Origin: Plasmodiophora brassicae
Taxonomy: Eukaryota > Endomyxa: Phytomyxea > Phytomyxea > Plasmodiophorida
Direction: 5' to 3'
NCBI GenBank assembly: GCA_036867785.1
Contig: CP145415.1
Span: 868,001-932,000, forward strand
DNA length: 64,000 nt
Position 1 is the stretch's first letter; each line of letters starts with the position of its first letter. Under the pieces are notes generated by a model, which was given only the letters and a program-made list of their open reading frames with translations, searched no databases and was not told the DNA's origin. The position numbers and the translations under genes are program-made. Positions 19,683-32,514 of this stretch are shown here, in pieces.

Positions 19683-22600
19683 TCATCGAACGAAAAACTC
19701 TTCAGGCGTTGCCGCTTGCAGATGAAGGTCGAAGTGCTCTTTGAACTGGTCGACGACCTCAGGGGCGGTGCTGGGCCCAGTTGCACACACAAGCCGGCTC
19801 TCCGCGCTGTTGAAGATCGGCGAGATATACATCCGCAAAGCATCATACATCTGGTCGGCAGTGACCGCTTGAACCTGCCATTACATAATGTCAGCCGCAC
19901 GCGTTCTAACGCCAACGAACGCCAGAAACAGACCGCTTTCAGGAGCCGCGATTCATGCCCAGGAGGAACGTTGCGAAGAAGGTCGTCGAGGGATTCGCGA
20001 GCCGTATCTACAGCGTTCTCACGAGCACTAATGAGACGTGTCAGCGCAGCCCGTAACCAGGTGCCACCCGCGAGCAATACGAGAGAATCTCGAACGAAAG
20101 GGCCGCTTTAGCAGCCTCGACGCCAAGTTCAGTAAATGCAGACGCCCCCTCAGATATCAGCTCCTGGACGACACCGGCCGCCTCCGAGTAGGCAGCAACA
20201 ACGTTGGTTGCCTTGAAGAGCAAGAGTGTCGCTAAGCCAGACCTGACCAAGGCATACGATAAGTACAGAGCTGCAGGAGACCCCAATGGTCAACAGACTC
20301 AAAGTCGGCAGATATCGAGTACGAGTAGGCGTAACCAAGCCCACGAATTCGTTTCCAGAACGGGCCCTCGCACGCCGTCAGGTACTCGATGACGACCCTG
20401 AGTGGAGCACAACAATCGTGCGTGAAGGACGCAGGAACGAAAGGCCCTGGCAGCACGCGAACTCATGTGGGCGGGCCTGTGATATCAGACACCAGCAAAC
20501 TCACCTGAACGATACAGGTACGAAGACTCGAGTCCTGCAACCGTAATCGCGACATTGCTGCCATCATCCTGCGCATCCAGGGAATAAGCGGAAGGTATAA
20601 ATTCAGCAGGCAAGCCAACCTTTACGAAAGGCTTGAGACACAGGTTGGAGAATGGGAACTGGGACCGAACAGGAGATATTTTGAGGTCTGTACGAGAAGG
20701 TGTCAGAAGAAGGTGCTTACGAGCGATATATCCTAAGGACCTCCGAAGCATGCTCGCCACGGCTCGCTAATACTTCCTGGGTAGTCCACGTCGATGATAA
20801 CATGAAACGACACTGACTGAGCCAACAGCTTTTGCAGGGATCTGAGCCGGGCAAGTTCCTGCTCGGGATCAGCTTTCAGGACGCGTTCAAGGAACGATTC
20901 CTACACCCACAAACGTTCGCAAAGGACAACCTAGTGAATAGCATTCCCCACGACCTGGTTGAACACCGACAATGCAATGTGGTTCGAAGTCGACCCGAAC
21001 ATCATCTTCTGAATTCCACAACCCGCGACCTTATCTCCACGACGCTTCTGGCCCGCTATGGAGCTGGAGCAAAGGTTGAGCTACTTCACAGCGTGTAGGA
21101 GGACCACGCAGCTACCTTAACAGACGAGTGGCAACGACCTGCAACCGTTCTTGCGTGAACGAGACTCCTGTCAGGAAGGTACGCATCCATGCAACTGCAT
21201 CGCTGTAAAGCTCGGTAGGGAATTTCAAAGCCACTGACAGCCTGAGTCAGAGAGAAACCGCGGCACCTTTCCTGGTGTCATACCGTTGAAGAGCTGCGAA
21301 AACGAACCGCACGAAAACGGCTCTTTGCATATGGCATCAGACAGCAGACGTGACAGCTAACGCGGACTCTTACGAGATCTATGCCCGGTATGGGCTGCAT
21401 AGGACACTGCCTCGCTGTACAGCGCGGCGATGACTTCTTCGTGAGTCAGAACTGGGCCTTCTCGCGCGGGCCAGCGAACAGCGTCGCTCTCAAACAGCAA
21501 TTCGGCGTACAGGTCTAGATAGGGCCGCAACTCGTCTGGCAGATGGTGCGTGTTCGACAACGCTCTTACTTCGACCTGTTCGGAACTTAGGGGTTGGACC
21601 GCTAGCACCGACAGCACCGAACATACGAAGCGCGTCGTAATTTGATCAACTTGAATTGAAAAAGGCAGCGAACGCAGCTCTTCTACTACAGGATGATTGC
21701 CACTCATGCCACGGCTCCCATCAATGGCGATATTGTGGATAGTCTTAATCGGTATCGAAGGAATCTGGACACCGAATCAAATAAATGTATGGTTGGACAG
21801 GTTAGCACCAAACGTACACGGTCAATGTCGGGAACCGGGAAGTCTTTGAACACAGAGTGTGGGGCCGCTACCATGTTCGTTGCTTCAGCTTCTTCCAGCG
21901 TCCGACCGCAATCCTTTAATCCCGTTTCACCAAGGGCACCAGCTTGAGCAGCAACGCGCTCCGACTCCACGCGTTGCATGGTATCCGATAATGCTGACAA
22001 ACGGACACGCATTCAGACCAAAAGGAGCAAACGATCCAACCGACGGCGTACATCCAGAAGGTTTCCCAATAACGGTGACATGAGGCGAATCCAAGACGAA
22101 CTCTTTTAAGAAACGCAGCCAGAAATCTGTTGATTCGTGTTCCAGCGACCCGTAAATGCGTTCGGCATCGAACTCATTCTCAATGTCAGCCAAAGTATCG
22201 CCGTAAAGAAAGACCTGCCATTTCGTTGTAAACCAAACACACGGCAGTAGACGCGTATTCCGCACACCTCAATGGCCTTCCCGCTAACAACAGCATGAGG
22301 ATGCTCCTCAAGGGACGCTCGGTATTCCCGTAGCGCCTTCCCGACGAGGCTTCGCATTCGTTTCAAATCAAAGTCGCCCTGGACGATATCGTGCAGGACG
22401 GCGAACATGCGCGGCTTGATATCGAGTAGCCTGGAGCAAGTGTCACAATAGACGCCCTGATCCAATGAGACGGACAGACGTTTCCGTTGGAGCATCGTTG
22501 AACGTCACGGTGGACAGCGCCGTGGACAACTCGGTCAGTGAGTGAGAAATGTCACCGCAAAGCGGGGATTCACATTCCACCAACGCTTTCTGTAGAGGCG

Positions 22601-23844
22601 ATACAGCGGAATCCGTAAGGTACTGCCACAGCAGAGAAAGTACAGTCTTCTCTTTCAAGGCCGACCAAGTGGGACCTGTGCCCGGATACGAATTAAGAAC
22701 TTCGATCGTGCCTGTACTGCTGAACGACCGACGTATACCATGGAACGCGATGTGCACAGACCCCATCGACTCGTCATCGGTCGGGAACTCCACGATTTCT
22801 TCAGCCGTGGCTAGAGCAGGAACGGGAGCCATCCAAGGACGTTCGTAGGGATCGCGTGGTCCTATCGACAGCATGGTTAACGGCCCCAGTTTGAAACCGA
22901 GCGATACAGTGGGCAACCTTTTGCAATGACCTTCTTTTCAAACGGCTCTAAAGCGCGCCAAAACCGGTCGCGGTTGACCGGTCCGGTGATGATCAGGCAC
23001 AGGTTCTCTGGTCGATAATAAGCCCGATGATATTGACGGATCGTATCCACTGTCAGAGTGCGAAGGGCGTGCATCATGCCACCTGTCTCCGATGAGTAAC
23101 CTGCGGTCACGTTCTTAGTCGACAAGCAGCTGAGGGGGTTCTAGATGCGTGAAACCATGTCCAGGGAAGCATTTCCGCATCAGGGCAAGATGGCATCGCG
23201 ATGGACCCGTATTCTCGCGCGCCTGCATTTCACAGTACACTACGCCAGCACTATTCGGTGTAAGCGACAGCGACAGCGACAGAAATAACCAGAAACGCAT
23301 ACTTGGCGCCCGATTCGGTAATGTGGTGGACCTCGGTGACGAATCCGGCGTCGGTTATCGTCGGGTATAGAATATGATCGAGATACACTGGGAGCAACGA
23401 TAGAAAGCCGTCCTCGCCGGCTGTGGTGAGCGTATACGCTGTGTGATCCGTATCAGTCCAGGCATTGGTGCCTACATCCCCACGTAAATGTTTGCTGCTG
23501 AATACAAACAGTAATTGCAGTGAACCTTGCGACAGGTTCCGGTTGGCGAGTTCGTCGAGGACTCCTTTATACGGGTAGTCCTCTGAGCCAAGGAAGATCA
23601 AGTGCTCCAAGGTATGCGGGCACCTACCGTCATTGTCAACAGCACGCTGTGCACTGATCCCAACTGGTACTCCTCACCCGTCATCGCAGTTCGACTCGGT
23701 CGCAAGCGCGAAGAACCCGTTGACCAGAGGCCCATCGATGTCGGCGAGTACGGCACGCAGGCCGGTCGACGGCGACCGCCAACAGGAGATCTCGCGAATC
23801 GGGCAGCTCTTCGGCGAGAACCGTTTGATGCAGTCGAACCCCAT
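19683..23844 (-). CDS. M16 metalloprotease, SDD3/C05D11.1 type
   Basis: Large multi-exon inverzincin-type protease (about 15 exons, roughly 1000 aa). The inverted zinc motif HTLEH lies in CPHTLEHLIFLGSEDYPYKG, split by an intron just before CPH. It is followed by TNAWTDTDHTAYTL, VVYCEMQARE, YYRPENLCLIITG and the repeated M16 domains, ending VTADQMYDALRMYISPIF. The order and spacing resemble fungal SDD3 (YOL098C) and nematode C05D11.1 rather than mitochondrial PreP or insulysin. ATG 23844 places STGLRAVLADIDG at about residue 30, as in the family. It is convergent with the G-alpha gene, with 121 bp between stops. Confidence 0.85.
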
Positions 23845-24208
23845 TCCCTGTCGCAACGACGACGATGTGTAGTTCCCCCTTCCGCGGTACGCCGATGATC
23901 ACCCGCGCGTTGTTCCCAACTTCACCACGCCGCGACGACTGCCGGCAGCTGCACCACGACGGACCCGGTCAACTGCGGCACAGAGGCGAACGTTTGCGCA
24001 GAATGCCGACGCGCTCGTGTCCGGGAACCTGCTGGGCGGCTCGTCGGCGACCTACAAGGGTCACCCGCATGCACGGCGAGACTATCCGTCTCTAGCTGCG
24101 AAAAGCCCTTCCCGCGACCTCCAGTCACTCGTACACGAAACAATATTGATACCAACCGTTTCTGTATTGTTGCTGAATCGCAAAACTGGTAGAGGAAGGA
24201 CATGGACG
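23845..24208. other. Intergenic region between two minus-strand genes
   Basis: This holds the 3' end of the aminotransferase transcript and the M16 promoter. Open frames exist on both strands because the region is GC-rich, but none matches a family or joins to a neighbour through a plausible intron. Confidence 0.5.
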
Positions 24209-25995
<1,787 letters not shown>

Positions 25996-26135
25996 GCGGC
26001 AATGAACGCCCGTTACGACGCGCGTCGCCGGCGCCGACTGCGGACTTGCAGACAACACGCGGAACGACGCGGGGAACGACGTTGGCGTTGCGCACTGTGT
26101 ATTGCCACACACCTATTCGACAGAGAGCTGCCGGT

Positions 26136-27791
26136 CTATGCCACGAGCAGGAAGGCCTGGACGCAAGCGACGACGGCAATGAGGACGGGTAGGAATCCCA
26201 GGGCGGGCACCGAGTTCCGGTTGCCCTTCGGTATCGGGACGGGCGACTGTGGCGCGGCGGTCGACATCCCGTCGATCCACAGGATGCCAGCGACGCCGTT
26301 GTCCGCGTGGGGAGATATGTGGCAGTGCAGGACGACGGCGCCGTTGAAGTTCCCGATGCGGGAGCGCACCTTGATCGCCGGGCCCAGGTACGTGTCCAGC
26401 CAGTCGCCCTTCTTGTAGTTGCCGTCGGACGTGTCCTCCTGCAGCTGGAACGGCGACAGGTGGATGTGCAGTGGGTGGGCGCTGATGTCCATCGTCCATT
26501 CCTCGACCGTGTTGGGCAGCATCAGGTGCAGGGCAGACGACCGGTTAAACCCTTGGAACATCTTGCCGCTCAGCGTCGTGTCCGGGTTGGTCGTCATCAC
26601 GAACGCGAACGTTGTGTTCGCCAGTTGCTCCGGCTGCAGGTCCATGGTGTCCACCAGGTAAGGCTGCCGCATCGGCAAGTTCCATTGCCCGAGCGCCGTC
26701 GGCCCCTTCAGCTTCGATGCCCCGATCTCAATCGCGAACACGGTGGCCCCGGTCGTGTCGATGAACTGGTACGGCCCGCCCGCCGGGCACATGACCGCGA
26801 TATCCGCACGACTCGCTTGCAGCAGCCGTACCGAGGTGGCCGTCCGAGGGGCGTTCAGGTAGACGCCGTCCAGGGCCAGCAACGTCATCTGGCAGCCCGC
26901 CAGTTTCGCCTGCATCGGCTGCTCGATCGCCGAGTACTGCAGGCGCAGGCGGTACCATTGCCCGGCGTTCAGCGTGATCGTCGGCCGATACAACCCGTTG
27001 ACGATGTACAGCCAGTTGACCAGGTTGCCCGACTGTTGCTGCCAGATCTCTTTACCGGCCTGGCCGTCCACTGTGTTCTGCGAGTACGTCTCCATTGCCA
27101 ATGGCCCGAACCCGTAGATGGAGACCAGGATCTCCGGCAGCGTCGACAGGAACCCCAGGGGCGAGTTGTCCTCTTCGTCGTCGACGATCAGCATGCCGAA
27201 CGCGCCGCCGCCCAACTGAATCGAGACGGATCCGTGCGCGTGCGGGTGGTAGAAGAACATGCCGGCGCCATGCGGCCCCAGCTTGTACGTGTACTTGTAC
27301 ATGTACCCGGGCGGGATCTGTCACCTGGTCAGCACGGTTAGGCAAGGGCAGGCCCGGCACCGCCCTACCCGAACGGCGACATTGTCGGCCGGCTGCTCTC
27401 CAGAGACGTGCAGGCCATGCGTGTGCAGGTTCGTTGTGTTCGATTCGAACAGGCCGTTCATCGCGCCCTGGGCCTCTGACGTCTGCTGGTCGCCCAGCAT
27501 GTTGTACAGCGTCAGCTCGACCTTCTTGTTCTGTTTGATGCGAATAACGGGGCCGGGGATGCTCGGCGCCCCGTTCGGGCCGGCGTAGGCTCGCGTCACA
27601 AACGTCGCGCCATAGGTGTGGAACGTGTACGGCTTGAGGTACAGGTTGATCATTCCAGCCGTGCCGTCGATGGTCGTCATGGGGCAGTCGAGCAGTTGCA
27701 TGCCAGGCACGGTCGGGTCACATGGGTCAGCCACAGACGCGCCGATGGCCACGAACGCGACGATGACTGCGAGTGCTGCTGCGTTCGTCAT
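26136..27791 (-). CDS. Secreted multicopper oxidase (laccase-like)
   Basis: Two exons (27791-27369, 27317-26136) give 534 aa. A signal peptide (AAALAVIVAFVAIGASVA) is followed by cupredoxin domains. All four copper-ligand motifs are present: HTHGLH, HPHAHGS, HPLHIHLSPFQL and HCHISPHADNG. A hydrophobic C-terminal segment (GFLPVLIAVVACVQAFLLVA) suggests a membrane tail or GPI signal. Such enzymes couple substrate oxidation to reduction of O2 to water, on phenols, ascorbate-like substrates or Fe2+. The substrate cannot be read from sequence. The gene lies 240 bp downstream of the PQQ dehydrogenase in the same orientation. The 51-nt intron ends at GACAG, because the earlier CCAG leaves a stop in frame. 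Confidence 0.9.
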
Positions 27792-28037
27792 GGTTGTCAC
27801 GATGGCCTTTCGCCGAATGGCCAGCAGGGTCGGGCCCGCGCGGCACGTGTCTCCCTGTTGACCGCATGGTGTGCACGCGCCGTCTTGACGCCTCACGACA
27901 TACGCCAGCGTGACCTAGTGCTGGGTATACACGCTGACGTGTAGGTTTGGGGCGCGTGTGGCGACCATGGAAGAGGTGAATGTATTAGTGCAATGACGAA
28001 TGATGAATGCGCCCGAGCCTCTGCAGAGCTGTGGATT

Positions 28038-30111
28038 CTAGTATGCTCCAAGGAGCCCACCACCCATGGCGACCAAGGCCAGCGTCGCCAAGAGGACGAT
28101 GTCGAAGCTGGTGGCCAAGTTGCCGCTGCCCGTAGATGTTCCGGCGCCTCCGTTGCCTCCGTTGCTCCCGGGTTTGTTAGTAGGAACGACGACAGGCGTC
28201 TTGGAAACGGGGCCGACGTACGACCACGACACGAGCTGGGCCTGGTCGTAATTGACGGCGTACATGGTCTGGGAAACGCATCCGCAACGTCAGACGACAC
28301 TGGCGTTCCCTACGAAGCGACGACGTCGTGTTCCATACTGCTTTGCCGCCGTTCGGTGGCGTCAGGATCTGAATATCGCACCACTTGTTCAACGGGTAGA
28401 TGCCCGTTGGCTGCGTGGCCACCAGCGGGTTGTACGAAATCAGTTTCATGTTCTTCGCGATGCCATCCGGCAACCTTAATTGGCACAGCGACCGTTAGTC
28501 GTCACAGCCGTCGCAACGCGGCGATTGTCAGATGTACCCAGTCTTCGGATCGTTGGCGAACGAAAACAGGCACTGCGCCGACGAATCGCCCCAGATCAAC
28601 CGGTTCTCCCAGTCGGTGCCCCAGTCGGTGTTGTTCACGAACACGACTTCGTCGGCCGACACGGATCCGGTCTTGCAGTTGGCGTTGGCGCCGGCGACAT
28701 CAGGAAACATCTACAATCAGCCGTTCAGGATGGGCAACAGCCCGAGCGACGATCGCATCCGTACGATTTGACGGGAGTAGGTGAAGAACGGTTTCACTGC
28801 CTCCGTCTTCACGTTCGCGCAACCCTGGTCCGCCCCGTACGTCGGCTGGGGCGCATTGCCTTCGAAGCACGGCCAGCCGAAGTTGACCACCTTTCCTTTG
28901 TTCGACAGCGGGTCCGGCAGAACGTTGATCTCCTCCCAGAAGTCAGATCCGACTTCGGCAATGTACAGGTCGTACGTGATCGGGTGAACAGTAAAGCGGA
29001 ACGGGTTTCGGAGACCTTGGCATCCCTGAGTTAGCAAACCTGGTTGGCCCTCGCGTCCAAACAGCAGCACACCTTTAGCAACCGTAGTCAGTCCATTGCC
29101 GATCGTCAGCAAGTTGTTGCCCGTCAGATCCTTGTACGCGATGTAGAACATCTATCATTGCAAGTGTCAAGCTGGGTGCAACCGCCAAACGTATGCGTTC
29201 CCATGTACCTTGCCGGCTGGAATGTCGTCCCACTGAGCGTCCCAGTTGCCTTGGAAGCGCGCGTCATTCTTACGGTAGCATGGCGCGTTCGGAACGCCAC
29301 GGTCCTGACACGAACCATTGGTATGAGCGCGCCGCTGCCACGTAAACGGGTGCCTGCAGGACCGACCGGGACGGTGTACGATGCGGCAATGCCCATTGAG
29401 AAATACAGGCCACCGTCGGGAGCCCAGACCAGATCCCCAACGTGGTGCGACCAGCCGGCACTGCACCAGTCGGAGGCCAGGATGGCATCCGTCACGCCCA
29501 TGCCAGTCGCCGGGTTCACCTTGATGCGCACCAGGCGGGCCTGACTGTCACACTTGCCGACCGTCACGTCATCATCGCCCAGGGGGCACGTCTTGGGGTC
29601 GTCTAGGACAGGAGTCTGGTCTGCGATGGTTCCCTGGCGGTTGACCGAGACGATTGCCCAGAGGTACGGGTTCTTCGGGTAGGCGGGGTCGACCGCTAAC
29701 GACAGAAACCCACGATCTGAACAGCGGCGGCGTCATTACACACTACCAGGCGCCCACAGACGGGTGAACAGACCTCCGAAGCTGACCGTGTTGTCAGCAC
29801 CGTTGTCCCAAACGACAACGCCCTGGTTGACCGCGTTCGCCGTCAGACTCGGGTACTTGACCAGCTTGCCGAGCTTGTCAGAGACAAAGACCTACACGAG
29901 GCCGATCGCGTCAGCAGACGAAGCGTGCGGCATGCGACCGTGACGAAGTTACCTCTCCATTCGGCGCAACGACCATTTTCGTTGGGCTGCCTGCGCCGAC
30001 ACCCTTCCAGACGACCTGCTCGGTGAAGAGAGTCTTATCGAAGGAATCGCCGTATATCGACACGACGAGCAAGGCCGCGGCGATCGCCATCTGCATCACC
30101 ATCTTCAACAT
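28038..30111 (-). CDS. PQQ-type sugar dehydrogenase (glucose/sorbosone DH family)
   Basis: Multi-exon secreted beta-propeller protein. The signal peptide (QMAIAAALLVVSIYG) follows ATG 30111. Landmarks are PTKMVVAPNGE, RGFLSLAVDPAYPKNPYLW, HHVGDLVWAPDGGLYFSMG, GLRNPFRFTVHP, YIAEVGSDFWEEIN, NFGWPCFEGN and LIWGDSS. These are typical of soluble glucose/sorbosone dehydrogenases and of the AA12 pyranose dehydrogenases found with lignocellulose-degrading enzymes. The C terminus has a Gly/Ser/Thr-rich linker and a hydrophobic end (IVLLATLALVAMGGGLL), fitting a GPI anchor. It is adjacent to the multicopper oxidase. The exact exon list was not completed. Confidence 0.85.
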
Positions 30112-30430
30112 GGCGCTCTTGCAAGCAAATGATCTTTGATGGGCTCGCGTGCCTTTGTCGAGCAGTGCACGTGCGCCAGCTGAGACGACAGCAATACCAC
30201 GCGACGGCACGCGCGCCCTCTTGGGGAAGATATCGGAATACACTATAGCGCTCGCTCGAGTAGTGCTCCACCTTCGAGAACCTCTGTTTCCTGGGGACCA
30301 CGGAGCCATCATGCGATCTGACCAGTTGCTCCTCCGGGACAGGCCAACCCTAACGCAAATGGCAAACATCGTCGTCCCGGGTGCAACAACGGGGCGTTCA
30401 CCCGGATGCGGTCCATGTGACACGTGATTG

Positions 30431-31323
30431 TTATTGGGCGACACTGTGGAATGTCGGATCCGGATCGGCGTTGACGTCAGCGTGTTGTTCGTGCCGCGCG
30501 AAACCGCCGCTCCTCAGCGTGTCCGCCAGACTCAGCATGGATGCCGGGACGCTGTCGATCGGCGACGGTTTGCGTTTCAGGGTGCGATAGTGTGCGTCGA
30601 TCAGCCGCTTCAGGGCGCGTTTCGTGTCACTGGCGGACAGGCCCGCGATGGTCATCATCTGGCCCCATATACGCGTGTGCAGGGATGGTCGTCCGGCGCT
30701 GGACGATGACGCGCGAAGGTCTGTGCTTTGCTCAGCCAACGGGGCGCATCCGCACCCAGCCGTACACACTGACAAGGAAGAAGGTTCTCGTCCAAGATGA
30801 CCGTTGGCGTGACGTCGTCCACTACGGCGACGTTCAACGCAACGAACGCCTTGATCTCATCGTACACGTTGTTGACGGATCCCTGTCGACCTGACCGTTA
30901 GCATACACGCCGGGGCACCCGATGCACACAGACACGTTACGTGTCGAGAGGGAATCGACTTCAGCACATCCTTCAGGGTTTCAAACGCCGTCCTCGGCGC
31001 GCCGGCAGGACGATCGCTTCTGGCGTCGTGTCGTTCAGGCGACGGCGGTCTCTACGTCATCAGGTCAGGGTAGGTCCACAGCACGCTCTCGGCGATGGGG
31101 GTCGTACCGAGCCGGTCAGGAGCGCGGGCGACGACAGCAGCGCTGGCTTCGACCTCTCCGCCTGCAGGCCGAACAGCTCGGCCAGTTTCAGGTCGATGGC
31201 CTCGACCGACATCTCCAGCGTGTCCACCGTCGCCCGGATCGTCTGGATCGCATCGAGCACCGACCGGTCGAACGACGGCGCCGGCGCGCCGCTGTCCCGG
31301 GCATCGCTGCCGCCCGGATCCAT
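30431..31323 (-). CDS. Uncharacterised multi-exon protein
   Basis: Exon 1 (from ATG 31323) encodes a helical, coiled-coil-prone segment (SFDRSVLDAIQTIRATVDTL, EMSVEAIDLKLAELFGLQ). A later exon has FETLKDVLKSIPSRH joined by a GTAACG...ACAG intron to GSVNNVYDEIKAFVALNVAV. The last has GLSASDTKRALKRLIDAHY. Codon use is strongly coding (G-starting codons dominate). I do not recognise a family, and one or two junctions around 30,750 and 31,050 are unresolved. It is in tandem with the PQQ dehydrogenase, 320 bp upstream of it. Confidence 0.5.
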
Positions 31324-31387
31324 TCGACTGGCGCCCGCGGCCCACGAAGTCCGCTTTCATCAGATTAGAGCGGCCGTCCCGCCGACG

Positions 31388-31639
31388 ATGGGTCGGCGGC
31401 ACACACCGGGCGGGACATCGTCGTTCGGGATGCTGCTACTGCACGTGGGAGCCGTCTACCAATGCGACGATCGTATCGAAGGCCGACTCCTGTGCGACAA
31501 TTGCCCAGACGTGGAACCACACGGCCACCAGCTACTGGGCATCTCCTACATAGGCTGGAACGAACAGCGAACCCGATCGGGAGGTGCTGGATGCGACTTG
31601 GATGCCGGCAACCGTCAGTTTTCAGGCGCCGTCACGTAA
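31388..31639 (+). CDS. Possible small ORF between divergent neighbours
   Basis: An 83-codon frame from ATG 31388 to TAA 31639 has coding-like base periodicity and a CDNC motif. It lies in the 316-bp gap between TANGO2 and the unknown gene on the minus strand. No family was recognised and no splice partner found. It may be a chance frame in GC-rich DNA. Confidence 0.25.
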   Translation: MGRRHTPGGTSSFGMLLLHVGAVYQCDDRIEGRLLCDNCPDVEPHGHQLLGISYIGWNEQRTRSGGAGCDLDAGNRQFSGAVT

Positions 31640-32425
31640 TCAAGATGCGCGTTTCCATTGAAATCGGACAGTTGCTTTCGGCTGACCAGCAGCGAGGAAC
31701 GTGGTCTCGCGGGCGACCGCGCTGCCGTTGCTGTGGACGACGACGACGGTGGACGTCCTGGTGCCGTAACGGGACCCGGCGATGAAGACGGGAGCGAGGA
31801 ACCGTTCCGTGTCCAGCCCGACGCCCGTGTCCGGCAGCTGGTCGTCGTCAGGCACGGTTTTGTCCAGGAGGATCGATTCTAGAGCGTCCAGGTCGTCGTT
31901 GTGGGCCTCGGTCGATCGGTGCAACGTCGCGGCCAGGCCCGCCTTGACTTTGACGACCTTCGGCCAGGACGCATCGTCGCCGAAGCTGGCATTGCATACC
32001 GCGTGTATTCCTGGGCCCAGGCGATGCGATCGACCTGTCGTCGACGACCAGACGATGGTCTCACCAGCGTCGCTGACGAGAACGTTGACGCCATCGTAAT
32101 CAGCCGGAGACAATGACGCGACGAATTCGGACGGCGAACGCGACCCGCGCAGGAAATCGGCGACGATCAGCCCTCGGGATCGTTTGCTGGGCGAGCGCAC
32201 CGCTGGCCCATGCCGGACATTGGTGACGGCCGCGAACCGCAACGGGTCCGCCGCCGCGAACGCCAGCCACGACCCACCGCGTTCCAGATCGCGCCCGCCG
32301 ACCACGCCGCCCTCGTCCCAGACGGACCACGGCGCCGTCGGCCTCGCGAACGCCTCGTCCCTGTTCGACAGCAACACGAGCCGGACGCCGGGGGCGCAGT
32401 CGATCGCCACCCCGACGATGCACAT
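31640..32425 (-). CDS. TANGO2: TANGO2 family NRDE protein
   Basis: A single exon of 261 aa. It begins MCIVGVAIDCAPGVRLVLLS directly followed by NRDE, the family's namesake motif. Other landmarks are GGRDLERGGSWLAF, FAAVTNVR, SRGLIVADFLRG, YDGVNVLVSD and SRYGTRTSTVVVVHSNG near the end. TANGO2 proteins are cytosolic or mitochondrial and linked to lipid/heme or secretory homeostasis; their chemistry is unsettled. The gene is divergent from the Dicer gene, with only 89 bp between the two ATGs. Confidence 0.93.
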   Translation of the reverse strand: MCIVGVAIDCAPGVRLVLLSNRDEAFARPTAPWSVWDEGGVVGGRDLERGGSWLAFAAADPLRFAAVTNVRHGPAVRSPSKRSRGLIVADFLRGSRSPSEFVASLSPADYDGVNVLVSDAGETIVWSSTTGRSHRLGPGIHAVCNASFGDDASWPKVVKVKAGLAATLHRSTEAHNDDLDALESILLDKTVPDDDQLPDTGVGLDTERFLAPVFIAGSRYGTRTSTVVVVHSNGSAVARETTFLAAGQPKATVRFQWKRAS

Positions 32426-32452
32426 CGGCGCAAGTGCCGCCCGCGCACTATC

Positions 32453-32460
32453 TATTTATA
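32453..32460 (+). promoter_or_regulatory. TATA-like box before the Dicer gene
   Basis: TATTTATA lies 62 bp before the Dicer ATG in a very short (89 bp) bidirectional promoter. Similar A/T boxes lie 56 and about 65 bp before two other ATGs in this window (55744 and 57472). Confidence 0.4.
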
Positions 32461-32514
32461 GTGTCACAACGCAACTGCAGGCGGCTGCAGCTGCGGTCGG
32501 TCGCGCTGCAGGCC

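Noticed and set aside
23681-23902. A coding-like minus frame (VPRKGELHIVVVATG...) overlapping the M16 start
   Set aside because: The overlapping M16 frame has clear family motifs. This frame has no partner exons and no family.
26307-27341. A 344-codon plus-strand frame
   Set aside because: It mirrors the multicopper oxidase exon. The copper motifs are on the minus strand.
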